From Dendrophyllia cribrosa (taxonomy: Eukaryota > Cnidaria > Anthozoa > Scleractinia > Dendrophylliidae): a stretch of DNA of 64,000 bases. Position 1 is the first letter of the stretch; each line of letters opens with the position of its first letter. Below are positions 24,601 to 37,641 of this stretch, in pieces. A program made the position numbers and the translations under genes. The notes beneath the pieces were generated by a model. It was not told where the DNA came from and searched no databases. It saw only the letters and a program-made list of their open reading frames with translations. The stretch is from the NCBI GenBank assembly GCA_024195265.1, contig JAJLRJ010000001.1, positions 4,672,857 through 4,736,856 on the forward strand. Direction: 5' to 3'.

Positions 24601-27600
24601 AAGAGGCATACACCCGGTCACTCTCAGCCCCAGTCTCTCCGGTGTCTTCTCTAGAGCTCAGCAACACTAGTACCCAGTTTCCAGATTATGGAGAGGAGAC
24701 ACCCACACGAGACATGCCAAGTCCCAGACCAGTGTTACGCGAGGCTGGAGTGCAGACCCCCGAGCCCTCTCCTGAACCCCCACCAGATGTGAAGGAGGAA
24801 GTTGTACTTGTTCAAGTAACACAAGAAGAAAAACCAGAACTAGAAAGAACTCAGAGTGCTAAGAGTCTGGCTACATCTTCCACTAGCAGTGGAGGTGATT
24901 TTGAAAAGCAGAACTCAATGCGTTCGGCGCATTCGTTTGAGAGTGTAAGCAGCAGAGAGGAAATGGTTAAAAGAGCTTCAGTCTCAAGCATGATGAGTAA
25001 GGAAGAGGCGCTTTTAAGTGGCAGTGATGGTGAGCTTAGTGACAAGCGAAAAGTCAAGAAATCAAAGTCTTTCCTGCAGAAACACGGTGACAAAATTAAA
25101 TCCAAGTTGAGCTTCAGAAAAAAGAGTAAACCAAAAATGGAACAGAGAGGTGAGTACAGTGTAGGAAAAGTGTTTTGTACCACAGGAAAGTACTGCTTTC
25201 ATTTGAGTGGTTACACCAGTTGTAGGATTTTATTCACAGACACAAAAGTTGACAACAACATTGAACCACATTGCACAGCAAAATAAACAGCACAACATGA
25301 AAGTACATGTCAGGGCAAGAAACTTTCTTTTGAATTCACTAGTCCCTTCGGACAAGTGCAATAGGCATTTTACTTGTCCGGACCACAAAACTGCTTGTCC
25401 AAAAAAACCCGACAACAATAATACAGGGGACTCACATGGAAATTATGGCCGCAATTCACGCAACAAAATCAAACAGACCACGTACACAAAATGATGGTTT
25501 ATTTTACGTTGTGTAAAAGCTACTACATCCAAACTCAGGTAAAAAAAAATATATGTTTATTGAGACTTGTACCTCTACAATTTGCTCGTCCAATCGGACA
25601 ACTGGGGTCACATTTTTCCTTGTCTGAACAGAAAAGTTACCCGTCTCGGACGTTCGGACGGGCCAAGTTTCCTGCCCTGCATGTACAGCTCAGTAGCTTT
25701 CATTTATATGGCCACACAAGTTAGAACTTAAAGGTGGTCTTTTCTAGCGCGGGAGAGTTAAGCGGTAAATAAAGTAGAGAGTTGTGAACACAGTCAATAT
25801 TCTTAAGAGTCTGTTTTATAGGGTTTGTATCCTTGATACTGCTCCCAGAGTCACAGGGTAGTATGTATAGGTTGTTGCATCATTGTTTGTCATCTGTGAA
25901 CATGTAACTCTTTTATTTGTTTTCATTTTGTATTCACTTTTCATCTTCCTTCTTTGTGATTCAGACAAAAATGTTTAACTAAGAAAAACTGTTCATCAGT
26001 TAATTTATAATAATAAATAAAACAAAACTTGGATAGCATGCTTAAGTTAAGTTCATTTAAAAAATTAAATGGTCGCTTAATTTATAAAATATTTATTTCA
26101 GTAAATTTGCTGCACTGAAAAAAAAGGAAATGATAAATAAATAAATTTAAACAAATAATGTAAATGATAATAATACTAAAATATACAATATCATAATTTT
26201 ATTAATAATGTTAACCAAAGGTTGCTTTAATTATATTTTAAATATTGACATATAAAATGTGACATAATTATCAACTTCTGTCTGATGATTTTTAAACAAA
26301 TCGTATCCTTTAAACTATTAAAAGTTCTGTTGACCTCCTATTGGTTAAGGTCAACAATGAAATTAGATCTGATCAACACTGAAATTTGTTACTAGTAAAA
26401 TTGCTTAATTTGCTTTTAGGTTTAGTACGTATTGAGAAATTTAGGCACAGGTGTGGAGAAAGAATGATAAATTTTTTAAAATATTTTTATTAGATTTTTA
26501 ACTGTTAGTAAATGAAAAGTAATTTGTTATCATCTATATAATCAAACATTTGAAAAATCTAGGCAGAGGTGTGGAGAAAGAAGGATATTTTTTTATAAAC
26601 TAATATATTTATTAGATTTTTAACTGTTAAATAAATAAAGAGTAATTTTTATCATCTATTATAATCAAAACATTAAAAACTCTAAAACCGTCTAACTATA
26701 ACTTTTAAACCTTGAACATTTTTGTTTGTTTGTTTGTGGATGTCTGCTCTGTAGTATTTCATGAGCTGCAACTTCCTGTACATGCGACCCCTATTTTTGA
26801 GAAGGGTTTTGGTACTCAATTAATGCTACCAGGTGGTTCAACGAGACAGCAGATGTTACTCTACATTGAGGAAAAGGCAAAGAAGCTTCTGGTTGTGGAT
26901 GAATACAATGCTGTTATCAGACATATCAAACAGGTACAGTCCCAGTTTTTGCTACAGTTGAAAGAAATGCAATACATGTACTGTATTTACTCAAAAAGGT
27001 CCCGCAAAATTTTTTTACTTGTTGATGCAATGCTATATTCGAGGGTGGTGCATAGTTAGGGGCAGCTAGCGCTCATTAAAAAGGAAAGAAAGAAAAGAAC
27101 AATAAATATCATTGATGCTTGAGAATAAATTTTAGCAGTTTGTTTAAAGCCAAACATAATATTTTACAGTTTTACAGTTTTATTGACACTCTTCAAATAA
27201 TCGTAGCCCGTGAACTCAAGTGCTTTTAAAAAGCCATCACTGACATTCTTGTTGAGGGGTTCGGCACTCATTTAAGGGGTGGTGCTTTTTCAAGTAAATA
27301 TGGCATAGAAGAGTCTCAATAACGTAAATGGCTGTTAACTAGAGATCTCATATGATACTTAATTTTAAAACCAAACCAACAAAAAACCAATAGTTCTGGC
27401 ACATGATCATCAAGTACAACTGTAAAGTGTGTGATCTTGAAAAATTCTGACCAGCTTGGAAAGCTGCAACTAAAACGAAGCTTAAGCTTTACAGCATTTT
27501 TCAATTCTAGATGGTTTTAACATATTCAACATGTTACCTATGTAAATGACACAAAAATTAAAACCTGTAAGCTTAATTAAGCTTAACTGTCTTCTGCAGT

Positions 27601-30600
27601 ACCAGGAAGATTCAGATGTAGAGTCTCTTGTAAATAAACTGTTGGCGATCTTGGACAAACCTGAGAAAGCTCTCTTGTTAAGAGACATAAGGTAAGAGGG
27701 ACTTAAGCTTATTATAAGGGAAGGTAACGTTAAGATTCTGACCTCAATGGTTAGTTAAAGTTGTTTCTGCTGTGGCGTTCTTATTTTCCTGACATTTTTG
27801 AGTTGCTGCAGTTGTCTCAATTAATGGGCAGGTTGCAGTTGTAGGCTGTTTTTACAGTGTAATTGTGTTCTTCTTTCATTTGCCTTGGTGAAGGTATTTT
27901 ATAGCTCAACGGAGTCGATGCGATGGTATCTAGACAAACAAATTTTGTACAAAAACTCGAATTCTTCAACTGTTGAAAAAGAATAAAAGTACATGTAGCA
28001 GCCGCACGCTGCCGCGTCAAAATGGCGCCAAAACAACTTGCCCCGAAATTCTTACAGTGTTTGTTTGAAAAATCCAGTGTCAAATATTTTTGGTAAAATT
28101 TGAATTCTCCAATATTTATGAATTGAAAACTTGCGATACTAGGAGGAAGATTTTACTCATCAAATTTGAGAGATGTAGCAGTGTTGGAAAGCCAAAGCGT
28201 CCAGTCTCGTTCTTACATTTTTCATACGTTTGTCAATGAAACCCAGTCGAAGACCACGGAAAAATTTACAGATTTAAATGAATGGAAAACGTAAAAAAAA
28301 AAATACACGCTTTCTAACACAGCTACATGTCATCCCTCATACTTGATGAGTAAAATCTTCTTCCTAGTATCTTAATATTGGAAAATTCAAGCCCTGATTA
28401 TCCATGATCGCTCCAACAAGCGCATTTTATATTGTGCCATTTTGAGACAAATGTAAGAGGAGACGAATTGCAAACTGACTTCAGTTTTGATTCAGTCAGT
28501 GTTGCCAATTCTTCTGTGCTAACATTTGATGTTTGTTTAATTTGTTGACAGGACTTTAGTATTACCGTATGATCTTGGACGATTTGATGCCATGGTGTCT
28601 GCCCATGAAAAGGAAGCCCTAGAATATCTTAGTGGTTTTGTACCTGGTATGAATGTACAATACATACACCCAAGAGAAAATAATTGGACAGTCCAATTAT
28701 AATCTCTTGATACACCTTATTTGATGGTTTAACAGATAATATTTGCACTCGTTTCTTTGCATATTTGCACTCGAAAATGCTTATATCTCGAATACTGAAT
28801 AAATACCGCAAGGTCAGATATTTTTAAACTATATAATCTTTTCTTCCATCCTAATATCGCACTGACAACCGCAAAAAAACAAAAACAATAAATAAGCTTA
28901 AAGAGTTCCTACGTAGCGTGGAATTAAAACTTTTTTCAGGGCAAGTTTTGTGCTCTGATGTAGGCAGTATTTCCGAAACGTCGGTTTTCTCGCAACGAAA
29001 ATCGTGTTATTAAAACGGAAATTTACAATGCATCCGCAAAACTGAGACGGAATTTCAACTGCACATCGGTACCACTACCCTGGGTGTCAAAGGCTATTCT
29101 CGCGCTCTCATCTCTCCTATTACACGCCTCTTTTGTCTCTTATGGTACCAAGAGATTTTAATTGGACAGAGAGGGAGTCTGGGGTCGTTGGCTGGGATGT
29201 ATCTTAATTGCAAAAAAGTTATTTTTAATAACTATGCGGACCATGCGGAAACATTTTCCGGTGAGCTTGTTGACTTCCGGAAGACTCGTTTTATGAATCA
29301 GCGCGTCAAAGCGAGGCGGAGTCAACAAATTCAAAAAATGGCGACCATCGCGGTGGTAATTTCACATGTGAAAAAGAAAGTAAAAAGGTCCTGTTTTAGC
29401 AAAGAACGTTATATAGTACCAAAACCAGGGTAAAACTTGAGCAAAATGCTCATTCATTTCCGACAATTGCCGTAAATAGGTTGAATGGTCGAAATTAACG
29501 TCATGCTTAAGTAAAATTTATGTCATGGCAAAGATTTTTAAATATTTTTTTTATGATAATTTTCTTGCACTTTTTCTTCTCAAAGGTTCACCAACAATAA
29601 TACCCACGGTAACGGAGAAACCCAAACGACAACTTGTGGCTGCTATTCAAGGTATAGCAATGTTATTTTCTTCTAGAGCGGTTTTCACTCGAGTGTCGTA
29701 AAACCAAAACCAAAGTAATTACTCTGGCCAATCACAACAGACACAGACAATCCAATGAACTAATCAGAACTCGAAGCAATAGCCCTTTTCACGGTTGATT
29801 TTTCTCATTTGCATTACAATGTTATCCAACGTGGATGCGAGGCAATTTCGGGCTAAAACTACAAAACAACCCGAAATTGCCTCACATACATGCTAGATTT
29901 CATTGTAATGCAAATGAGCAGAGTTAACCGTGAAAAGGGCCATTACATGTCGCCGGCGCCAAGCGCGGGAAAACGCGTGTGAGTAAGTCACGTACTTTTG
30001 ATTGGTTGATAGAGTGGCGCGAGATTTTTTTAGCCAATCACAAAGCGTAGCAATGCAAAACAAAAGCAATTGCGACAAATTATTGCGACGTTGTTTTCGA
30101 CATTCAATTGAAAACCGCTGTATCATACAGTAGGCACAGTCTTTTCACCAACCCTATACGACTATATACACTGGACAAACCGCATTTTTCAGGCAATATA
30201 TACAGACAATTCATTCATACATATTTAATGATCAGCAAACAAATTAATTCACTGTCAAAAACGTCTGTTTATATCAATTTGTTCACATAAATTATAAGCA
30301 AAGAAAGCATTTTACTAATAAAGACAATGTCTATATAAATTATGCATCGAGATTTAGTCTAATAGCCCGTTTAGTACAATATGTTCGACAACAAAAATTT
30401 CCTAAAGCTGAAACAAGTCGTAGGTTTCTCGTCCTGAAAAAATTTACCTGAATTTAATATTCAATTCGTCGCTCGTATTATCTTATTCCATATTCCCAAA
30501 TCTTAATTAGCCATCTTTGTTTCTGTATGGTTTATTATCACCTCTTTGGCGTCTTTTCTTTCCTGGTCAAGTATTGTTTCGAGGATACCTTTCATTATAA

Positions 30601-33600
30601 TAAACTATGTTCAGTGAAATAAAGCAGTCTTAAGATAGAATGGCACTTTGTGACAGGTCGTGATTTTAACGTTGTTTTCACAGACAGCAGAGGCAGTTTC
30701 CAATTAAAAACGAAAGAAGAAGTGGATAAAATCAAACAAGGTAGAGAAGAGTTGGATAAGAAGCGAACACAGACAGCGTGGCTCGGAGGCAGTATTCTAG
30801 ATCGCAGCAGTAGAAGCCCGGTACACAATCCAAACGCCATCATAACCTTACCGCCAAATTACACAATGGACACGGTGCCTGTCAAAGATACGTCTTCAGC
30901 GCCGACAAATAGCGCCCCAATTTCGTTTGAAGTTCCAGTTATACAGGTGAACAGTGGAAACGTATCCGCGGCGCCTAAACACGATGAAAATGATAATGAA
31001 AAACCCAGTCTATCAAACTCGCTCTTGGTGCCCGATCGGGTGTCAATGGAGTATAGAGATGATGACGATGAGGAAGGCCATAACACGCCAATGTCTCCAA
31101 CCGGTGGTTTATCCATTCCTGTCCCTTCTATCGCTGTGTCTAGCGAGACCGCTGGTGTTACAATTCTTCTTTCCAAAAAGAGAACGAGTTTAGGTTGGTG
31201 ACTTCATTTTTTCTCCGTATTTTATTGTTCATTGCATCAAAACCGAATGAGTTTACAAAAACGGAAATAAGCTTGAATGCGTTCACATTACAAAAACGTA
31301 AATAAAGCCCGAGAGCGTTCAGATTACAAAAACGTAAATAAGCTTGAGAGCGTTCAGATAACAGAAACGTAAACTTGAGAGCGTTCAGATTAGTCGGTAA
31401 TCATACTGCAGGAAAATGTTCTGTTGTCCCATGTAAGGTAATCCAAGAGGGTCTTAGATTCCGGTTCCTCGCTCTACATTCAGGTTCCACGTCCATGGAT
31501 TCCGGAGTCCAAGTCCATAGTTTTCGGATTTCAAACGTTCAGTCCAGCGGTTTAATTCTGAATTCCAGGTGCTGGATTCCGGATTTCAAGCCCAGGTTTT
31601 TCGGATCCGGAATCAGGATTTAGCTTTCATTCTACGTAAACTCGTTACTCTTCGCACAAACAATTCTTCGCCATTTGTTTCTTATTACTAGTAGTAATCA
31701 CAGATTACACCCGATTCGCGTATAATTAACCGCATATAAGCGGGTCTAATTAACATCAAATTACCGCATGCAAGCGGTAAAATAGGCCCTATTTACCTAA
31801 CAGTAGTATTCTTTATATTACTGACGTTAGACACAGAACTGAGAGAAAAGAGCTTCAGTTTAGCACTGATCTGCAGTGTTTAGGGTTAAGCACTGATTTG
31901 AAAACGGTTAGCTTTCATTTATGGTTATGGGTAACTCTATAAATATGTTAAAAATTACAGTTCCTCTCAGCTATTCCTTCTTGGTGTAGTGGACATGGGT
32001 ATTAGTTATGAAGCAAACGACTCGGGTTCAAGGCATACACCCTTCTGATCTTTTTCTTTCTTTTACTAAAAAAAAGGAGTTTTTATGTAAAATGTTCAAG
32101 TGAAAGACAAAAGCCAGTTGGAGATCAGCTCTATTTTCGTTATTTCTCAGTAGGTGAATAGGGCCTACTTTAACCGCTTGCATGCGGTAATTTGATGTTA
32201 ATTAGACTCGCTTATATGCGGTTAATTATATGCGAATCGGCTGCAGATTAGTGCGTTCGATCCGGGGGGAGTCTGAGCACGAGAACCAAAGCGAGGCCTG
32301 GGGTGGTACCAGTTTCTAGCCGACAGGTGTCCCTGAAATATGTGCGAGGCTGCTAATGTGGCGGTCACAAAAGAAAGCCTGCCTTCACGAGATTAGAAAG
32401 CGTTCTCCTATGGTCGAACGCAATAATTTCTGGTTCCCAGTTTAGTGTAACCGTTCAAGTGAAAACTAATGACAAGTTCTTTCATGTCGGCAGTCCTGAA
32501 TTTTATGAGTTTGTCAATTTTTTTCTGCGGGTTTCCGACTCCGACTTACAGCACTGTAAATTTAAATTAAACAGATCCAAAAAAGAGCCATTTTTTGGAA
32601 ATTGTGGGAATTCAACAGAATATTGTAATTGATTCCTCAGTCAGTTTTTTTTTTTCAAAGCACCAGATCCTGATTAACACTGTAATAGCGTTACTGCCTC
32701 GTAGACTTACTCATTTTCATCCATTTTATGTTATTTGCAATTATAGGTATAAGTATTTCAGGAGGAAAAGGCTCCAAAACTCAACCAGAGGTCAGAGTGG
32801 AGAAAATCTTCCCAGGTGGCGCTGCTGCTGATGACGGGAGACTCAAGGTAAAACACCTTTTGGTTTATGGAGCAGTGCACCTTTTTGGTGTAATGCATTG
32901 ACCATAAGGAAAACTGTATTTAATGCAGTTGACGCTCTCGTAAGCGGACAACCTCTGGAAGCAGAAAATGTGTCCGTAACTGGACCTGACCGGTTATTGG
33001 AATGATTCTCGTTAGAGGAGAATTCAAGCGGGATTTAGTCTAGGCGGCCGTATGTAGAGCTGCCCGCTTACGAGAGTGACCGCTCTGAAAGCTTCGACTG
33101 TATGATTTATGACAAAGGCACATTACCTCAAACAGCATTGACTCAAAACGTTCCCTCATCATTAAATGCCCGTGAGTAATGGTTATATATGTACACGTTT
33201 TTAGCGAGAACATTTTTTTCCTAACGAAGTCATCTTTTTTTCAACTTCTTTAACTCAAAGAGGACGATTTGTATACCAAAATTATGCTATAAAAAAGAGG
33301 TCACCCTTCGAATTTAGGAGAAAACAACCGCTTATATAGTTATTTATTTATTAATTTGGCGAAATGAGCCACAAGAGAAATAGCACAAACAATGTTTTTG
33401 CTGCGTAGCCCTTACGTTAAATGATAATACTGACATATGTTTAAGATCAACTGCTGAAAAAACTGTTACAAATACAGTCAAAAGCCTCAGCCTCAAAAGG
33501 AACTCACTTGAATCGTTATGTACGCGCGCTGATGGCGCAAGAAATTATGCGCAGTAGTGATGCGCATAATTTCTATGTTATGAATGATTTAACACATAAA

Positions 33601-33886
33601 AAAGGGCAAAAAATTCTTCTTTTGAAAGTGATTTTTTATAGTGATTTATCCGGCGGATAGCGTTATCCACATTTTGTAGAACCAGGGTCATTGCTACAAC
33701 GAATTCCTTGAGACTGTAGTTGTTAAATTTTGCATCTTAACATTTCAGAGTGGTGACGAGATTTTATCTGTCGACGGTGAAAGTCTCCAAGACGTAACGC
33801 ATGCAGAAGCCGTGGACATTATCAGGAGATCCTACAACAACAAATCCAAAGATGTCATGGAAATTGTGGTGATTCCCAAGCAATAA
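15676..33886 (+). CDS. WHRN: whirlin-like scaffold protein (HHD-PDZ-PDZ-HHD-PDZ)
   Basis: Thirteen exons with GT-AG borders and matching phases: 15676-16355, 20523-20580, 21294-21460, 22379-22526, 23723-23801, 24595-25149, 26755-26933, 27600-27691, 28552-28646, 29586-29651, 30684-31193, 32747-32847 and 33749-33886. They total 2868 nt, 955 residues (human whirlin is about 900). Domains: harmonin-homology domain 1 (about 8-90), PDZ1 (133-216, binding loop LGFKIRGG), PDZ2 (about 270-352, IGFNLRGG), serine-rich linker, a second HHD (about 598-685) and PDZ3 (about 866-955, LGISISGG). The second HHD between PDZ2 and PDZ3 separates whirlin from harmonin. Whirlin scaffolds USH2 complexes at stereocilia and periciliary membranes. 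In cnidarians a role in hair-cell-like mechanosensory bundles is plausible but inferred. The first ATG follows an AAAATG context. Confidence 0.92.
17532..18507. mobile_element. about 0.98-kb inverted-repeat element in whirlin intron 1
   Basis: AATAATAATTACATGCAAAA on the left mirrors TTTTGCATGTATATTATT on the right, with CAGAAATTTTTGCATG shared in inverse orientation. Inside are short repeated GTGCAAAAAGTTGAAATT units (17598-17660). No transposase. Non-autonomous element. Confidence 0.6.
18513..18675. repeat. near-perfect 163-bp palindrome
   Basis: GTAATCACATGATT opens and AATCATGTGATTAC closes it. The arms include GGAATAAATGAGCACGAG and its inverse, about 70 bp each, with a short GCCGAAGCGGC centre. 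MITE or foldback element. Confidence 0.85.
20075..20160 (-). repeat. tRNA-derived SINE relic
   Basis: On the minus strand it shows an A-box-like TTGGTTAGCATGCTGG and, downstream, a B-box-like GTTTGAGCCCTGG, spaced as in a tRNA-type Pol III promoter. No intact cloverleaf. A decayed SINE head is the simplest reading. Confidence 0.5.
21484..21984. mobile_element. hAT-like MITE in whirlin intron 3
   Basis: Ends CAGTGTTCTCACCAGG and CCTGGTGAGAACACTG are exact inverted repeats with the CAGTG/CACTG termini common in hAT elements. GAGTAT flanks both sides (21478-21483, 21985-21990), a possible duplication shorter than the 8 bp usual for hATs. It begins only 24 bp after the exon 3 donor. Confidence 0.7.
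26430..26690. repeat. two-copy tandem repeat of about 125 bp in whirlin intron 6
   Basis: The block starting GCACAGGTGTGGAGAAAGAA and ending near TCATCTATATAATCAAA is repeated once, with divergence, immediately downstream. AT-rich and non-coding. Confidence 0.6.
28102..28388. mobile_element. inverted-repeat element in whirlin intron 8
   Basis: The left arm from GAATTCTCCAATATT, including GGAAGATTTTACTCATCAA, is mirrored by the right arm TTGATGAGTAAAATCTTC...CAATATTGGAAAATTC. Arms are about 80 bp with several mismatches. No ORF. Confidence 0.65.
29676..30120. mobile_element. TA-flanked inverted-repeat element with a nested palindrome
   Basis: Ends GAGCGGTTTTCA and TGAAAACCGCTG lie between TA dinucleotides (29674-29675, 30121-30122), suiting a Tc1/mariner-like MITE. 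It is the better-preserved copy of the relic at 2417-2667. A second palindromic element (GCCCTTTTCACGGTT...AACCGTGAAAAGGGC, 29782-29940) is nested inside and is absent from the first copy. Confidence 0.75.
31250..31392. repeat. short tandem array, about 40-bp unit
   Basis: Three to four imperfect copies of a unit containing GAGAGCGTTCAGATTACA and AAACGTAAATAAGC, directly downstream of whirlin exon 11. Confidence 0.75.
31708..32243. mobile_element. 536-bp TIR element with 7-bp duplication and an internal tRNA-like segment
   Basis: Ends CACCCGATTCGC and GCGAATCGGCTG are followed inward by about 70-bp near-perfect inverted arms (e.g. TAATTAACCGCATATAAGCG). CAGATTA flanks both sides (31701-31707, 32244-32250). 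At about 31983-32045 the core contains TGGTGTAGTGGA and CTCGGGTTCAAGG at A-box/B-box spacing. Confidence 0.75.
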
Positions 33887-33910
33887 CAGAGTTTCGTGCA
33901 GTAATTATGC

Positions 33911-33916
33911 AATAAA
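33911..33916 (+). promoter_or_regulatory. putative polyadenylation signal of whirlin
   Basis: AATAAA 25 bp after the whirlin stop codon. It is the nearest canonical signal, and its use is inferred. Confidence 0.5.
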
Positions 33917-34641
33917 TTCAACTAAACGCCTTTAATCACGAGAGCAACTCGCGCGCATGATCATCACAGACTGTGTCTGTTAAGGTGCCTTTTTGCATAA
34001 ACAGTAAGGACTGTTTTTTAATGGGATTTGTCGACATGGGTTGCAAACTTCAGTTTGCCGTGTTTAGGCACTTTTTAGCCGATCAAATTCACATACAAAA
34101 GTACAGACTGTTTTGTAGTGTTAACATTGTACAGCTGCGCGCAGGTCGTGTATAAAATGAAATAATTAGGAATTCATGTAGCTTTTATATGAATTATGAT
34201 ATTATAATATTTACAAGTCATTACCCCCATACGTGCAGTTCATTAACATGTTCACACGCACAGCGATATAAAAACGGCACCATGATTCTGTGACAAAGAG
34301 CGAAAGTTTCCTCGGAGGAAACAGAGTATAGAAAAAGGTTTACCAAGTGAAAGCAGAGTTCATGTTATTCGCGGTTTTCGAGTTCTGATTTCTGATTTCT
34401 CATATCTTATTTCTCATTTCGTATTCAAATGGACAGTGTCTGATCCGGCAGTATGATGTTTTATAATATGGCCGTACGGCCCCGCTGACGCAATCATACA
34501 GAAAATAAAATCGCAAGGTGACGTGAGCGGGGCCGGACCGTTTGACGTGAGTCGGTCCGGAAAAAGCCGTCCGGCCCCGCTCGAGTTCAAGCGACCTCGC
34601 ACTGCACGACTATTCTTGTACTTTATAGTCATATTATTAAA

Positions 34642-34691
34642 CACTTATTGACTGAGTTAGGTCGGGCCGGACGGGAAAATATTTGGCTCTC

Positions 34692-34727
<36 letters not shown>

Positions 34728-34728
34728 C

Positions 34729-34785
<57 letters not shown>

Positions 34786-34786
34786 G
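34642..34786. repeat. 145-bp near-perfect hairpin repeat
   Basis: CACTTATTGACTGAG...CGGACGGGAAAATATTTGG on the left mirrors CCAAATATTTTCCCGTCCGG...CTCAGTCAATAAGTG on the right, with a GC-rich loop region. An upstream GGCCCCGCT-rich block (34470-34590) also contains inverted pieces. 33917-34641 otherwise holds nothing recognisable. Confidence 0.8.
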
Positions 34787-35280
34787 CATATTCATGAGTA
34801 TGACGAGGAACTCGCTTTATTATTTTCAAATAGGAAGGCAAAATCGCCAAAAGTGATGAAAGCGAAGAAAAATAACCTATAAAGACAAAAAAATGGCTAA
34901 AAAACTCGGAACGGCAATTTTGATTTCTGGACAGCCAGTTACGAAATCAAATTTGATGAACTGTAATTCGCTTCCATCCTTGCAATCCTGCGCTGTTTCT
35001 CCAAACTACTTGTTCTGTTTTGCTCTATAGAACGTTTTTATCCAATTTAGTTATTTGTGGTGGCAGTTTGGCAATATAACATGGAAATTGAGTAAGCGAA
35101 ATTTAGTTGTTTCGGCAGGATACTTTCTCTTTAAAGTAGTCGTGTCTTTGGTTACCTCAAGAGAGACGACTACACGATGAACAAGGGACTGTTCCTAGAT
35201 TTGGGCCACGCATAATGATGATGATGTGGAAATTGAATTTACAGCAACTGAGGCCTTCCATACCATTCTTCCCTTCCGAA

Positions 35281-35576
35281 CAGAGACGTACCCAGGGGCG
35301 TACCCAGGGGAGTGTTCCAGGGGGGTCTGGAACCCCCCCTTTTTATAACAGTCCAAAAACGTCGTTAAAGCAGCAGACTATTTCAATGAGAAACCGACCG
35401 CTGGTGCTATTTTACGTAGTAGAGAGTTCACTTCAAGAAATGTTTCCTTCATGAACGAGACACGCACATGCGTTTTCAATGCCTGTGCAAATTTGTTTGA
35501 TTGACTGATTTCGGACGAGATGACTGATTTCGAACGAGATCAGTGCCGCCTCCCCCCCTGGCTGGGTACACCCCTG
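35281..35576. mobile_element. MITE with CAG...CTG ends and CCGAA duplication
   Basis: The left end CAGAGACGTACCCAGGGG, with a 12-bp internal tandem copy, pairs with the right end GCTGGGTACACCCCTG. CCGAA precedes and follows (35276-35280, 35577-35581). Non-coding. 35577-36925 shows no gene. Confidence 0.7.
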
Positions 35577-36925
35577 CCGAAGGTAGTCATACACAGAATG
35601 CTTCATTTGTGAACGTCGTAGCAAAGAAAAGCGTTTTATTTCTTGCCAGCTTGTTGCATTGAAGGTTAAGATGTAATTTGTACAACCAAATGGTTACTTT
35701 ATATTAATCAGTTAAAAATATCTATGATCTAGCTTGTTATATTCTTTTATTTATTTATTATGACGTATGGCGTAAGTTTTTTTTTTCATATATAGTTTAT
35801 CTTTATTTGTTGTTTGTTAATTTTATACAGTTAGTGATATACCACTCATTTCTGTCTTTCGGCCTTCTGCTTCGGTGCCACAAAGATTTTTTTCTGCGCT
35901 TTCATGTACAAACGTCATGGTTAAAAGTATTTTGACCTGTTTTTCGTCAAAACTATGCTGCAATAACCGTTACTTATTTACAAAATAATACTAAAACACC
36001 AAGGGAAAAAATCAACCTATTCTTGAAAGAAGAACGAATCATGGACTGTTGTAGCCTATTTTGGACAAAACAAATGTGAGAACTTAAAAAAACGTTTGGC
36101 TAACTTTTTTCAAGTTGTAATTCATTCAGACTTAGTCAGTTTACGACTAGACAATTTATCACGAAACTTATCACAGACTGGACAATTATTTTACCGTTTT
36201 CTGTTACTACAAAAGTATTTGGTTTTGAAATGGCACCAAATTTCCATGACACTGCTCCTTTAAGAAGCTTTTTCCGGGCTATGAAGAACTGGACTTTGTG
36301 GGTAGCCTCAGAAATCACAGTTGTAGACCTTTGGCGCTAAGTGTGGACTTGTATTCACCAATCAAGTTTTCATTATAAAATTTGAATTAGTTTTCCTCTA
36401 ATTAAATTCTAAGGTGACATTTTTACAATGCTTATCAGTCATTAATATGTTATTTTATTATATGGCTGAACTGGTCCGTGATGAAAAGGAGCATTCTGAT
36501 TGGTTCCCTTAGCGGTCCGAATTTTTGCATACGGACCGCTGAGATGGACCGCTCGCGAATTAATTTCGCAAAATCCCTTTTAAGAAACATTAAACAAAGA
36601 AAAAAAATCTTTTTTTTATAAAGTAGAAACACTTTTTCTTCATGTTTGGCGGATGATTTCTATATATAGCCAGTACACACCGGGTACAACTGGGGACAGG
36701 TTTGCTCCAAGTCGCTCGATCGTCATTTAGCGGGACAACTTTTGTCCTGTTTTTATCTCGGGAAATGTTGTCGAGGTTGCCGGGATGAATAGTAGTCACG
36801 TGATCATTCACTGTCAAATTTGCTAAGCAATGCATACCGTTTTTCTATGTCTGTGAGCTTGGCGAACCGTTTTTACCAGAGAATTGTCGTCACAAGTACC
36901 GAGATCTCGTCAGTATTCTGACAAA

Positions 36926-37136
36926 CCCTTTCACTCCCAAGAGTGCAAAACATCAAAATTCAAGAAAAATCCCAAATTTCATTTTTGTGAAATATTGAAA
37001 AAACAAATGGTACCATGCAGAAGTACTGCCGAAGAGGTTTCATTTGGATGGTCACACCATAGGATTTTGTCTACAGGAGACTCAAAAGTTAGAACAAGAC
37101 TACATGTCTCCATAATTGACTCTGGAAGTGAAAGGG
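36926..37136. mobile_element. 211-bp TIR MITE
   Basis: CCCTTTCACTCCCAAGAGT at the left mirrors the right end GACTCTGGAAGTGAAAGGG imperfectly. TTAA follows the right end, while the left flank reads CAAA, so the duplication is not certain. The ORF crossing it is repeat-derived. Confidence 0.65.
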
Positions 37137-37641
37137 TTAAGGGAAATAACAGTTAGGTGAGGTGAGGTCTCGTTTAAGCAGGCTGGATCAGCTCCATTTG
37201 AGCTTCCCACAGCATGCAAAATGGCGGGAGGTTTATGTAGCTATTTCAAGTCGCGAACTTACATGGAAATCTGTTTCTGTTTTCTCGATCGACTTGGAAC
37301 AAGTCTATTAGTACTAGAGATACGATGAGAAAGTAACAATGTAACTTGCTTGCATGGCAGGCACAAAAAGGCTCAGCAGATCTCCTCTCCCCACCCCTAT
37401 CCACACCTCGCAATCTCTGCCATTTTTTCATCTTGCACAACAACAGCTAGCTTAATACCAAGACTGTAGCTACGCTATAATTTTGTAAATTAAAGTGGAT
37501 AGAATTTTTCGACATAATGATGTACATTTCGCAGTAATCCATAATTTTCAATAAAAGCCATATTTACTGTAAATGGTAGTGTTTTCAATTTGTGATCGGT
37601 GTGGTAATTGCATTCTTATTTTGGGTAGCTCCGATTTCTAG

